Below are positions 39,609-51,498 of a DNA stretch of 64,000 bases, piece by piece (within the stretch, counting starts at the first letter, position 1; every line of letters starts with the position of its first letter). The DNA lies in NCBI GenBank assembly GCA_014706385.1, contig JACGZH010000005.1, positions 434,001 to 498,000 on the forward strand. The letters run 5' to 3'. The stretch comes from Phaffia rhodozyma (Eukaryota; Basidiomycota; Tremellomycetes; Cystofilobasidiales; Mrakiaceae). The notes beneath the pieces are model-generated. The model was not told the origin of the DNA. It saw only the letters and a program-made list of their open reading frames with translations, and made no database searches. A program made the position numbers and the translations under genes.

Positions 39609-40250
39609 ATGGTTCAAGCTCTTTCCAAAGTGTATGTCTTGCTTCGCATATCTTCTTCCTCCATCTACAGTGAAGCAAGCATCCTGACATCTCATCATCT
39701 TCTCTTTCTCCTCTCCTACTACCTATTGTGTTTCATCAGCATCTACGAGCCCGAGGCTAAGGCCACCGACTGCTTCGTCATCTTCGTCAACGTTGAGGAG
39801 TACAAGAAGTGGAAGGCCGGTGACACCTCCATTCCTTTGGTCGAGGTCGTCGATGGTGCGAATCATCTTTTCTCCATTTTCATCTCGTCACACTTTTATC
39901 GCGCCGATAGCTAATATCTTCATGCTTTTCATCGCCCTTAGCCTTCGACATCTTCTTCTCCAACCAGGGACCTACTGGCAAGCTCGGAAAAGCTTCCAAG
40001 CAGCAGCTTGAGAACGTCTTCGGTACCGCCAAAGACATGTGAGTTGACTTGAGCTAAGAGCCTATAAGAAGTAGAGAATCACATATGCTTATCGCTCTGT
40101 TCCTTTTTGCCTTTTCTTTTCCCGAACAGCGACGCTGCCGAGAAGTTGTTGAAGCTTGGAAGCGTCCAGTCTGGAGCTCCTTTGAACAGCAACAACTACA
40201 ACTCTACCAACTCGTCAAACGGTCACGGTGTTGGTGCACAGGGTCGATAA
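39609..40250 (+). CDS. RTC3: RTC3-like single SBDS N-terminal-domain protein
   Basis: Yeast Rtc3/Hgh-type proteins consist of one FYSH/SBDS N-terminal domain, are stress-inducible, and have been linked to RNA metabolism and telomere capping. Exons 39609-39631, 39740-39855, 39942-40038 and 40130-40250 join in phase to 118 residues. It reads MVQALSKVIYEPEAKATDCF, VIFVNVEEYKKWKAGD, LVEVVDAFDIFFSNQGPTGK and LGKASKQQLENVFGTAKDID. This matches the domain's A-S-K-x-x-L-x-x-x-F-G core. An Asn/Ser-rich tail follows, ending VGAQGR. Length equals yeast Rtc3. The promoter has a TATA box and CACGTG, which fits stress induction. Confidence 0.88.
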
Positions 40251-40728
40251 ACGATTTGTTTTGTCGTCTGCTTTTATATCTCTTAACAACAAACCTTGCC
40301 GCATACTTGTGGGAGGACTCGATCTTTGGAAAATGCCGTGCTTTGTTGCATCTGTTTGTTCTGGAAATCCCATATGTATCCATAGTCGCATGAATCAATG
40401 AATTAGATAATAAACCTTTCTGGCTCATTTCCCAATTTACACATGAACATGGTCATAATGTGCTAGAAACTGTTGGCAGACCAGGGCATGTTTGTTCGAC
40501 ATCAGATGACCGGGCTTGATCTCTCAATCTCTTCGGACAAACCATCTTGTTCTCTTCTTTCAGATTTAGACTAGACTATAGCTACATATATCATAACCTG
40601 CTAACCGTCAACAAACTCAATTCTCCATACAAACCTCTCTTGTACGTACTCTCCCATCTGCCTCGAAAGTTGTTTATGAAGAAACGATATTTGATCCTCC
40701 CTTCATATGTCGTTACTTTTCGTCCCGC
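40251..40728. other. Convergent intergenic region
   Basis: This 478-base gap lies between the RTC3 and SOD2 stops. It is AT-rich 3' untranslated-type sequence with no supportable gene. Confidence 0.5.
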
Positions 40729-42250
40729 TTAGAGAGCAGCCTGCAATCGGGCCTCTGCCTCCTTGTAGTTGATAACGGACCAAACAGCAGCGAGATAGTC
40801 AGGCTTGACGTTCTTGTACTGAAGGTAGAAAGCGTGCTCCCAGATCTGTTTTCGTCGGTCAATCGATTATTTGTTTTCATTTTTTTTAATGATTTGGACA
40901 GAAGCAACACGTCAGTCAATAAAACGAGATCAGACGCTACGACTATTCAAGAAAGATACGCACGTCAACTCCGATGATAGGAATGTGAGCTGTTTATGAA
41001 ATCATCCCGAGAAAAACGAAACAAGAGAATCCAGTGAATCAGTGACGAATCATGCAGATCGCGTTGAGATAGAAAATCATGTAGAAACAACTTACTAAGC
41101 AGAGGGTCCTGGTTGGCGGTCGTGGTGACTTCCAGCTTCTTAGTAAGCGGGTTCAAGCCCTGTTGTTTGTTGTAGAAACATGTATAGTCAGTTTGAAGTC
41201 TCAAGGAAAAAGACTCTGAGAAGAGTTTGAGATGGAAAGGATATGATACATACAAGCCAGCCCCATCCGGATCCTTGGACAGCAGCGGTGTCAGCGTTGA
41301 ACTTCTTCTTGAAGGCTATGAACGTGCAGTCGAACCCCCGGAGAGGACAAGATTTTTATTTTTATTTTGTGGGGAAACAAAACAGATGAGTATACCGGAA
41401 CCAAACACAACTGAATAGGAAGATAGATGGACGGACCCTCGAAAGAACCAAAAGATTCCTCGATAGCCTTCTTGAGAGGTCCTTCAGAGAGGGTAGCCTC
41501 CTCGGATCCATAGGGAGCCAAGTTCTTCCAGAACAGAGAGTCTGTTTCATCATGCCAAATCAAGGATGAGATAGATCCGCAGAAACAAAGCGAAACAGTC
41601 AGCTTGACCTGACTTGCTCAGCAAGAGTTTGAAGAATATCACTGACGATTGATGTGTCCTCCTCCGTTGAACTTGAGAGCCTGTATGATCGGGTCAACGT
41701 GCTAGACGATGAGCGCTCATCAAACTTCATCTCCCTCCTCACCAGGCGTTCCGGTCGATAAAAAAACGGTCAGACGTACAGACTGAAGCTTAACCTGGGT
41801 AAGCACATCCTCCTTGCCCACAGCGGCCGAGTAGCTCTCCTCGGCAGCGTTGAGGCCGTTAACATAAGTCTGATGGTGCTTGGTGTGGTGAAGGGTCATG
41901 ATCTCCTTGGAGATGGAGGGCTCCAGGGCCTGAGTGGAGAGGAATTTTCAACCAAAGCCAAGAAAAACCAAGGACAAGATACGTTTCCAGTAAAAGAATG
42001 TCCAGGAGATGAGATGGGTTAGTCTATCGAGCTGAATATCAACAACAAAGAGCAGGACAGAAAGGACGAAGAAGAGCTAGAGGGCGAAGACGAAAAAAAC
42101 CAAGAAAGCGACGAATAGGAGAACACGGAAAAGTCTTACATCGTAAGCGTAAGGAAGCTCAGGCAGGGTATGCTTTGCCCTGATCTGGAAAGCAGCAGGA
42201 GCGACGAAAGTCTGTCTAGACACGGAAGAGAGGGATGCTCGAACAGACAT
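40729..42250 (-). CDS. SOD2: Mitochondrial manganese superoxide dismutase
   Basis: The enzyme converts superoxide to peroxide and oxygen in the mitochondrial matrix. The start at 42250 gives a basic, Ser-rich presequence ([20 protein letters not shown]) before the mature start [15 protein letters not shown]. Mn ligands are visible in [15 protein letters not shown], in GGGHINHSLFWKNL and in the signature [13 protein letters not shown]. Gly-Gly at GGGHINH and GWGWLGLN favour a Mn-type enzyme. The end is [14 protein letters not shown], stop 40729-40731. About seven exons carry it. Length and all ligands are intact. Confidence 0.96.
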
Positions 42251-42628
42251 GGATGGCGGTAGAATGATGGGAATGATGGGAACGAGATGAGTCGGTTAGA
42301 TGAGAATGAGCTTAAGATGGAGAAAGCCTTTTGAATTTTGTCGTTCACGAGCGGCTCGGCTCTTGCCTCGGCTGGGGGGATGACGCCAGGTATTACGTAA
42401 GCATATCGCGTCTCAACGCGTCGCGTCGCGTCGAGCTATAACCCTAGACACCAGTGTTTGATTGACTGACTGACTGACTGACTGACTTACCAGCTCTTCT
42501 GTTCTTTTCGTTCGTTCGTTCGTCCGTCCTCATTGCCTGTCTTATCTTACATCGATCTTGAAGGCTTCTTCGAGACAAGAACACGCTGGATACAAGACTC
42601 AGTAATTCCAGGACGAGACAGAGATCCT
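42251..42628. promoter_or_regulatory. Divergent promoter region with simple repeats
   Basis: Between SOD2 and the next gene there is an ACGCGT with tandem CGCGT units (about 42407-42434), a perfect (TGAC)6 microsatellite at 42463-42486, and (TTCG)4 at 42507-42522. TGACTGACT resembles AP-1/Gcn4 half-sites, but its tandem form suggests a plain microsatellite. No gene is seen. Confidence 0.5.
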
Positions 42629-45333
42629 ATGTCTGTTCCTTCGCCTATCATCATCCAGGAACTCATCGATCAGCTACTTCCTACAGCCCCATCCACCTCG
42701 GCCCCTCTTCATCTGTTACCCAAACTCCAAGGTCTTGTGTCGCTCCTTCGATATTGGAATGCCCATCTCTGCTCAGAGATAAGAAGAGCAAGTCGAGCAA
42801 AGTCGATACAATGGGAGAAGTTGGAAGAAAAGGATAGAAGGATACTAAAGAGAATGTCAAATGTTCGATGTGAGAAAGATCTTGATGAAAAGGGGGAGGC
42901 ATTCCTCCTGATCCTGGCTTCTTGGGTTAGTGAGCCTCCTCCCGTCTTCAATCGTGACACATCTCATCAAATGCAAAACCAAAACCAAAACCAAATGTCT
43001 TCTCTTGGCTCTAGCATATACAACACCATTTAATGACAAATCCTCGCGCACATCAGCACTCTTTGAGACTGGTCAACCTGTGGTTCCCTCCTTCACCTCT
43101 ACCATCGTCATACTTTATTGGCGAGCCGTCAGTTCTGGATCCGAAGACCGTCCATGCGACCAACACTAAGTTTGCAAAATTTCGGACAAACGCCTTGGTC
43201 AAAGTACAAGGCGTTAGAAAGATTATCAACAGGACCGAAGGCTCTGTAGAGAGGTGAGGCTTTTCTTATCGGTTAAATTGGACGTCAAATGCCGACTATA
43301 TGCGGGTATTAAGGCTTTCTGTGTTCAAACTCTCAGCCTGGCGAAGGCCTTAAGAGGAGAAGCCGAGGCGCCTACCACCTCTTTTCTCCGGTTCGATCTT
43401 CGTCTTCAATGGGAGTCAGAAAGCACTGGTCTATCAAACTGGGCAAAGAAGGTCGTTCAGCTTTGGATGCTGATGGACCGGCTGTTTCCCTCGTTGCCTG
43501 AGGAAGCTCTCTCGAAGACATCTCCTCACAGAGAAGAAGTAAAGAACATACCGATACACACATCAGTATCTGTACCACATAGGGTGATCTCAGACTCTAC
43601 GATTCTTTCATTCTCAACACCTGACCATTCCATTCCACCGCAACAAAGGAGTGGTTATCCTCACACGAACGACTCAACGTATACTCCATCAACGCATCTA
43701 TCGTTACCTACTACCTCGACCAAAACATCCCCTCTTCCTATTCGTTCGAATGATATCATCACCGCGCATGCTGAGTCTATATCAGACCTTGAATCAAGAT
43801 CCCGGCATTTCCCATCTAGCTCATCTTTATCAATATCCCCTTTCATCAAACCGCAAGCGACGGCATCTTTAGACGATTTTGTAGCAGATTCTCAACCGTT
43901 TGATTCTTTACCACCATCATATTCCTTCAAGAAGACAAACACCACCGATATCTCTCTGGAGAATATTTCCGATATCGAGATAATATCACCTCGTGCAACA
44001 AGTCGCGTTCAGCCTGTAAAGCCCCTCATCTCATCTCCTCCTTCAACGTCATACTTGGTTCACTCTGACTCGCGCTCAAGAGAATTATTCCATTCCCCAC
44101 GCGCACCACCACCACCACCACCACCACAACAACAAACGGCGGCGGCCCACCGAAAATCTTTGAAAGATGCCAGGACCTTGGGATCCAGACGAAAGTCGGG
44201 AGGAAGACCGAGATTATCGTTTGAACCAGACTTCGATCTCTCGGTCATACCTCCTGAACCTCAGTCCAACGTGAAGCCTCGCTTGTACCCTGAAGGAACC
44301 GCTGACAGTTCTTCTAAGGGACTGCCAGTCAACACTGTCAGCGCTATCAGAGATGCTCGACCTCCGGTTGATCATAAAGATACACTGCCGAGAGGACAGC
44401 AAAGAGCCATCGAGCTCATCTCATCTAGTCCTATCGACGACGAGGCGGAGGACGACGAGTCATTGCCTGTTGCAGATTCTCAAGAGATTATCGATGATAA
44501 ACCTGCAAACGAACAGTACCTCGACTCAGTCTCAATTTCCCCTGCTCGTTCACTTCCCAGAAAAGCCGCGACCGCATTCTCATTTCCAGACTTGTCGCCA
44601 AGAATGAAACGTGCCCATCGGTCCTTGTTATATCTACCTAATCACCATGGCATATATTCTTCTTCATCAGGTTCTGACTCAGATCCAATCTCGGACTCGA
44701 GTGATGATGACAGCCAGGACGATCTGGTCGGTCTGAATCACAGGACAATCGTTCGTGCATCCGGGACGAACTCAATCGGCCAGATAACCCGACAGGCCGA
44801 GGTGATATCAAAACGAAAGAGGGACACCATCAAGGACGAGAGCGAAGAGAGTGAGGATGGGGAAGAGCGTTTCCGGCTGAGAAACCAAATGAAAATTCAA
44901 CGGCTCGACTTGAAAGTGGAGGAGAAAAACCCAGACAATCAACTACGTGTCTTTACGCAGGGAGGACGAGCTGGTTCTCTCGAGCAATCTACCAGTCTAA
45001 CCACATCTTCCTCAGCATTTGACTCTGAGATCCTAGATAGTTCATTTTCGGCCGGTGGTAGGGACAGTGAAAGTGAAAGCGCGGTGTCTTCGTTGATCGC
45101 TGACGACCCAACGTATAGTAGCTCTGACAGAGAAGAAGATACGACGGCGACAACGACGATCACGGTTGTGACTGGGTCGATAGAAGTTCAGGATAGCCAA
45201 GAGATGAATTCTAGTCTCGGGTATATGTGAGTTTCTTCATCATGTTTTGTTTTAACTGTTGCACTGGGTGCCAAACTTGACAAAGCGGACGACTAATAGC
45301 TCATGGTTGAAATATCCATGGGCGTTTGGCTAG
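42629..45333 (+). CDS. Hypothetical disordered protein with repeated DSQ motifs
   Basis: I do not recognise this gene. Exons 42629 to about 42924, 43015-43255, about 43339-45227 and about 45299-45333 join in frame from MSVPSPIIIQELIDQL. The first about 210 residues look folded and helical (LHLLPKLQGLVSLLRYWNAH, TNALVKVQGVRKIINR, LSNWAKKVVQLWMLMDRLF). The rest is Ser/Pro/Asp-rich and disordered, with a poly-Pro/Gln stretch, GSRRKSGGRPRLSFEPDFDL (AT-hook-like GRPR) and three related acidic motifs (VADSQPFDSL, VADSQEIIDD, VQDSQEMNSS). The C-terminus after the last intron is ISWLKYPWAFG. The repeated DSQ motifs and conserved-looking ends suggest protein interaction sites in a nuclear protein; this is inference only. 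Confidence 0.7.
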
Positions 45334-45760
45334 AGGCCTCCCTTTAGAATCGATTTGGGAGACACAGGCTAGACTCTCTCTTTCTCCTATTTTATGAGGA
45401 ATATATGATTTCAGGGATGACCTTACGAGGACGGTGGTAAGAAATCAGAGTCATGGGCTCGTCTGCATTGAACGTGACGATCGTCTTGCGTGTCTATGGA
45501 CTGGTTGCTCTATTCGCACGCCCATGCTTGATTCTAACAAGAGAGACGGTAAACAGACAGAGGGGCACCACTCAATCTCTCTTCTCTTCTGTGTGTATAT
45601 GTATACCCAATCACACTTGAACAAAAGAATAACAACAACGAAGATAGGAGCAGAAGGCAAAGAGAACTAAACAAACAAATAAACGCATACAAATCCCTTG
45701 ACCTGACGTTTCTTACACACATACAAGCTACAACACACTGTTCGGTTTAGGCTCCGAGAA
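45334..45760. other. Convergent intergenic region
   Basis: This 427-base gap lies between the unknown gene and the NDUFA1-like gene. It is likely 3' untranslated sequence, with no supportable gene. Confidence 0.45.
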
Positions 45761-46600
45761 CTAGATCTTTCCACGGACGTCAACGATCGAGCTTGTGTCA
45801 AAGTTCGGAGGTGCTATAGGATCGTCCTGTTTTCGTTCGGTCGCGTAAATGGAAGGGAGGAGAAATAAGCAGAGAGATGACCGCAATGAAGATACGTCAG
45901 TTGATCCGATTATCAGGTCGTATGTTTCTCTCCAACAGATCTCATAGAGATCAAGATATCGGCGACAGCCAGGAAGATAGCTTCAAAAAACAGAGGCAAG
46001 TGAAAGACATACCCGTTGACCTCGTTTGGACCCGGTCAATCGTCGGTCTCGTTCCATCATTTGGATCTCCCATGGGTCAAGCAGGTATCGCTTAGGCTAG
46101 ATATACAAAACCAAGATAAATCCAATCCGAGGATCCGTCTGTCGTCAGTATCTACAAAACTTTCGGAGGCCACGAAGAGACATGATCAAAAGGTTCCGAA
46201 AGTGGAGTGGGCCCATGAGGAAGGAAAATTAGAGACGAAAGAAGGAAGACAACGGACCTTCCAATCCTCGTCCCACCTGAAGGAAGTTTCCATACCGATA
46301 CCGGTAACAGTAAACATTGCTATTCAAAGATGACATTAGTTGGAGGGTATAGGAAAAAAAGAAGGAGAGGTGAATGTTGATCGATGAGCAAGACAACAAA
46401 GAGGAGAGAAAGACAAAGACGGTAAGCTCTTTCCGGAGGAACAAATAGGAAGAACGCTAAAAGGACAAGAGGGACGGACCGGTGATGAGACCGAACGGGA
46501 TGAGCATTTCCCACTGAAATCGGATAGAATCAACAGTTTAGCGAGCATGAGCACCAGAAGGGTATGATACCGATCTTAAAAGACATACTGGAACAGGCAT
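45761..46600 (-). CDS. NDUFA1: Complex I accessory subunit NDUFA1/MWFE-like
   Basis: NDUFA1 is a single-span subunit of the membrane arm of NADH:ubiquinone oxidoreductase. Exons 46600-46589, 46513-46480, 46319-46258, 46096-46013 and 45826-45761 join in phase to 85 residues, close to the fungal size. The N-terminus MPVPWEMLIPFGLITAMF forms the membrane anchor. The conserved matrix/intermembrane part reads PKRYLLDPWEIQMMERDRRL followed by TGSKRGQR, and the C-terminus is DDPIAPPNFDTSSIVDVRGK plus Ile. The D-x-W-x-x-x-MMERDRRLTG core is diagnostic. The donor of intron 3 (AAG then GTCCGT) is chosen for phase; a nearer GTGGGA would break frame. Presence implies a complete complex I in this yeast. 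Confidence 0.86.
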
Positions 46601-47120
46601 ATTGGGCTAGATGAGGATACCAAAGGACGAAAGAAGGCTGGATTTGATGAGGTTGATAGATGGATGTGATGGGAAGGAGAGACGTCTCGATGATTGAGAG
46701 AAACGCGGGGCCGTTCGAGAACAGGCCGACTACGCGGTTGATTAGGAAGAAATGTATTTGCACTAGGAGAATTTGTAGTGTGGACAGAGACTAGAAGAGA
46801 CAATAGGCAGAATCAAGGATATCACTACGCAAGAGTATTAGGAAAAATAGGGCAGAGTGGTATTAGAGAAAGTTCGTAGTAGACTGAATAGACGGTTGAA
46901 AAAAGACTAATGAGACCGGCGGATAAGGAAATAAACGGCGATCACTACAAAACATACTACAAATGTTTGTAGTCTCTTTCCGGCTACATCCTTCCCCATA
47001 GGCATACTCTCTTCTTTGTTCGTCCTGCTTCTGATCATCTACCTTCATAACTTCCATCACTCCAACTATCATCCGTCCAGACATTATTCGAATCAAGAAT
47101 CTCGCTCAAGGTCGGAACTG
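46601..47120. promoter_or_regulatory. Divergent promoter with four copies of ACTACAAA
   Basis: The octamer ACTACAAA or its complement TTTGTAGT occurs at 46772-46779, 46944-46951, 46956-46963 and 46966-46973. The last two form a near-perfect palindrome with a 2-base spacer. The copies sit between the NDUFA1-like and chromodomain genes. A regulatory role is inferred from repetition and arrangement only. Confidence 0.5.
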
Positions 47121-50100
47121 ATGTCATTCCGAAACACCCTGCCGTTCTCATCGTGAGTCTATCTGGTCGGACACTTTCAAAGAGAGTGAAATAGACACGC
47201 GACGCTCACCAGGCTGTTCTGATTTGGCAGTGACGACCACGAAACAAAGACAGTCGAGAAGCCAAAGGGCCGTTCAATCACATCTGTAGCGGGTTCCTAT
47301 GCAAGACCGAGAGGATCTCAAAAGAGAAAGACACTCGCAACGATCAAAAGATCAGATAACGACGATGAGGTCGATGAGATTGATGAGATCGATGAGATTG
47401 ACGACATCGGCATTGTAGAGGAAGAGGAAGCAGAGGCAGAGGAAGACAACAGCGACCAAGGCGATATGTTTCAGGCCGTTCGGATTATCAAGCAGAAGCG
47501 GAACAAGTTCTTGGTCGAGTGGGCGTATGTATACAGTTTCAATTATTCTTTCCATCTGATACGTCTCTGATCAAATTGGCCTACTGAGTGTTTCGCTCTC
47601 GTCATATGCTGACCTCTATTCACCCTTCTGGGTTCTCTCTTTCGAATGCGACCATCAGAGGCATCGATCCGAGAACGAACAAGCCATGGGAGCCGACTTG
47701 GGAACCCTATGATCATTGCAATGTGCTACTCATGGAAGAGTGGGAGCTACTAAAGGCCTCCAAAGCCGAAGAAGAGAAGAAGAAGAAGGAAGCGCACGAA
47801 GGCAAATCATTGAAGGACAAACGGAAACGAGGTATGCTCAAGTTCGAACGCGACTCTCATGCCTTCGGCGAGATTATACCTGCACCTGACTACCTACCTT
47901 TTGATGCGCGTCCATGTCAGAGTCTACATCGTCTACCACAAGCACTGTTCCGCCAAAACGAACTCGGACATCTCTTCCAACGGCTAGCACGTCTCAGCTT
48001 TCGCCGCAATCAAAACCGACCTCGTCTTCATCCAGCATCAGAGATTTCTTTGATCAGTCTCCGTCTAAAATAGGTCAAAGATCGACCAGCAAATCTAACT
48101 CGAGTGTCATTTCTTCCAAGCCTGTTTCATCCAACTCTCTTGCTTCTACTCCAAAGACCACGCGACTCGCTCAGCCTTCGTCGGTCAAACAATCTTCAAA
48201 GAAGAAACTAAGACCCTCTCCACCCAACAATAACCAGACCACAGCTCAAAGGGTAGAGGATGAAGTCATCATCATCGACGAAGCAGACCTTCCAGAACAA
48301 ACTTCTGAACCTTTGAATTCCCAACCCTCAGTCAGTAGGCCCCTTGTTAACCTGCCTGCATCGAGTTCGACAAGCTCGGAAACCCACATTCATACGATAC
48401 TCGAGGCCACCGATCAAATTCAACCTTTTGTTTCAGAGAATGCGCCACATTCTGCTAGCGACAATCTCTCGGTAGCCATAGCTGCCGATCGACTTCCTTC
48501 GTCACCTTCACCACAGCTAAAACCTCCTTCCGACAAGCCTACACCCTCCGATCCCATAACCAAACTACCTCTCGTCTCAAAACCTATAGCCAGTCCAACC
48601 GCTAGATTTTCTGCCAAAGGAAGTACCGCCGTTCCTCCGAACGTTCCATCATTCCCCTTCTCTGTCGCTGCACCAAAGGCGAATAGTGTGTTCGCATCCG
48701 TGACTCAGAGACCGAATCAAGAGTCTTCTCAAGGCAACTCAAGCAAAGGCACGATCGTACCCGACTCCCAGGCAACGTCGTCCATTCGAAGCCAACCATC
48801 TGCAGATAAAACGGCTCCTTATTCGCAATTATTCGCGTCTGTATCGAATCCTTCGACAAGCTTTCCTTCATCTGCACTTGCACTTGATACTACTGTTACC
48901 GCTCCTTCGACAGCATCAGTAGATTCCACATCTACTTCAGATATCACCCTGACAGCTGCCTCTGTTACGGGTCAATCGAAAGAACAGGGGAGAGAGCCCA
49001 TGTCAAGCCAAATTGAGGAATTCACTCCACCAAATCATCAAGAGTCGTCTCAGCCCACACCCTCTGCTCATGAACCCAAATCTGAGAAGGCGTCGACGAC
49101 CAGTCAGTCGGAAAGCATCTCTGATTCTACATCCTCAGATGTCCATTCTTCCGTGTTACCAAACCAACCATCCCTTAATACACAATCAGCTGTGGATAAA
49201 CCTTCCCAACCAATCGATTCCAAGCCGTCAGATGTGCCGCATTCGATCTTATCCGTCCCACAGTCCAAAACATCATCTCATCAACCACCGCCTACATTTA
49301 GACCTCAAGCGACCACTTCGGTCATAAACAAGACGCTCGTGACAGGGAACAGCCCATCTGTTACGACAACGGTACCGACAATAGCCACTTCAGTCCCTAT
49401 TTCTTATCCGCAGACTTTACCGGTTCCACAGAAAAATCTTACGAACACAACTGCAGCCGCATCAACTGCTTCAACAAGTCAAGAACCAGGTACGCTTATC
49501 GTCGTCTCAACTCTATCGACATGAAGACATGTTCGTTCTACTTGTTGACTGGAGCAATCCTTTATAGACGAAAAAATAGCAGTAGACGAGTCAATCGTGA
49601 AGGACTCACAAGTACTAGGCCCATCGGTCGATGAGGAAGACCGAATGTCGGTCATCTCGATCGAGGACGGTGAGTTTGCTATACTCTTCTTTTCTGAACT
49701 CGCTTTCGTTTTGAACATCATGCTCATATCGTTTTCCACGCTGATTCAGCCGACGAGTCTAAAACTGTTGATGCCCCGTCCTATAAGAAGCCTGAGGTAA
49801 GCATCTCTCCGTGTTTGTCAGAATCGTGTATTGGCCGTTTGATGGCGCTAATTCCGCAATCTCTCGTCTTTTCATTCAGGCTGAACCCAACGTTTCTGCA
49901 CCAATTGTTCCGGCTGCAGTTCCCTCCCCAGAGTCGTCTACTCAGATCCGGCTGCTCAAGAGCGAACTCTCGGCGATCAACAAGGCGAATGCGGTGCTCG
50001 AGGAACAGAACACTGTGCTTCGGAACCGGTTGAAGTCAACGGAGGACGACAATGAGTTTATAAAAGATCAATACCGAACGTCTTCAGACCGAGCTGTGAG

Positions 50101-51436
50101 CGCTGCTAGGGAACTCCAACAGGCAGAATCAACGATCGCCAAGTTGGAAAGTCAGGTCAAGTTGGGAGTCCAACAGATGAACCTGATGTTCCAATCTCAG
50201 GTGAACGTGTTGACGAAACAGGTGACTCAGCTTCGAGCTCAGAAGGAACTCCTTCTCGAGCAAGCGGCTCTCACGGACGGAGGAGTGAGAGAACGAGCTG
50301 CGAGAGCACCGGTGCTGGAGCGGGAAGTAGAACTCTTGAAGACGGAGTTGGAAGAGACAAGGCAAGCGGCCGAGGAAGCTGAAGATTCGGTCGAGGCATT
50401 ACAGCTAGAAGTCAGAAGGTTGCGAGCGCTGAACAGGCAAATCTCGCCGGACGATGTGCCCTCCGAGGCGGAGAGTGAGGGGAATATGGATTATCTTCCT
50501 GTGGATGAGCCTGACGACGAGTCCTACAGAGGAAGAAGTTCCCTTCCGGATAGACCTTCTCGGATAGGTACGCGGCGGACTGCGGCAGCAGCTGCCGCTG
50601 CCGCTGTCACTAACAATGTCATCCAGTCCACCAGTTATCCGGCCACGTCGAATGGAACCGTTCAGACGTTGGCGCATCATTTACTTCCTGCTGAACGAAC
50701 CATCCCGACATCCCCTCCGTCACCCGCTTCTTCCGTTCTGGACCTAACGACGGCCACGCTAAACGATCCATCTGCCGAGTTTAACCGACCACCTTCAGAA
50801 TCTCTTCCTCCTTCGCCTGGTCTGGAATTTATCGCTCCGGGATCGATCAACCCACTTTTCCTTCAACGAAGCCATCCTCATCCCCATCGCCTGCCAACTC
50901 GATCGATCTCGCCCGTGGTGAATGCCAGAGACGAGACCGAGTCACTCGAACCAGAATTTCTAGGTGGGCTCCCCCCTGTAGTACCTGTCGAGGTAGACGA
51001 CGACGGTCAAGTCGGAGGATCGACTGTCGGACGGGACCATGGCGAGAGAGAGCCGTTGCCTGACAAGGTGTTCCAGTGTCAATGGCAGACAGTCGATGGG
51101 GAATCTTGTGACATATTGGCTCCTTCTAGAGAGGTGAGTCCCGGGTGACGATTGTTGTTTCTTCTCTCCTTTTGGAGAATTGAAGAAAAGCCGTGCTGAC
51201 CATGCGGGAGTTTATCTGTTTTCTTCTTTTCTTTACCCCCGAAGGCATTGGTTGTTCATATGATGGCTCACGGTATACATCTATCAACATGAGCCTTTTT
51301 CTGTCGATTTATTTTCATCCTCTTTCTTGCGATAGGCGTGAAGCATAGGAAAGAGGAAACGAGAATGTACGAAAGACAAAAAAAAGATCATATCTATTCC
51401 AAGAAGATGTTCCTGAAACTTCAGCTTCAATTTTAA
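47121..51436 (+). CDS. Chromodomain protein with coiled coil and C-terminal C2H2-like finger
   Basis: This is likely a chromatin-associated protein. The start MSFRNTLPFSSDDHETKTVE leads a basic segment and an acidic repeat (DEVDEIDEIDEIDDI). A compact chromodomain-like module follows: FQAVRIIKQKRNKFLVEWAG then NKPWEPTWEPYDHC, with the aromatic residues of the methyl-lysine cage in place (W of VEW, W of KPWEP). A long Ser/Thr/Pro-rich region contains SSIRDFFDQ (48031-48057), which resembles a PCNA-interacting PIP box lacking the leading Gln. A strong coiled coil spans about 49970-50440 (KSELSAINKANAVLEEQN and onward). The end has C-x9-C-x12-H-x3-H (CQWQ...CDIL...HMMAH), an atypical zinc finger, then a basic tail ending LKLQLQF, stop 51434-51436. 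The function is inferred. Confidence 0.83.
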
Positions 51437-51498
51437 CCGATCTTCTTTCGTTCTCTATAAGAGGAGAGAAAAAGAGAAAGAGAAAGAAAAGAGAACTT

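Noticed and set aside
42463..42486. The (TGAC)6 run as a cluster of Gcn4/AP-1 sites
   Set aside because: It is a perfect tandem tetranucleotide next to another tetranucleotide repeat, so a microsatellite is the simpler explanation.
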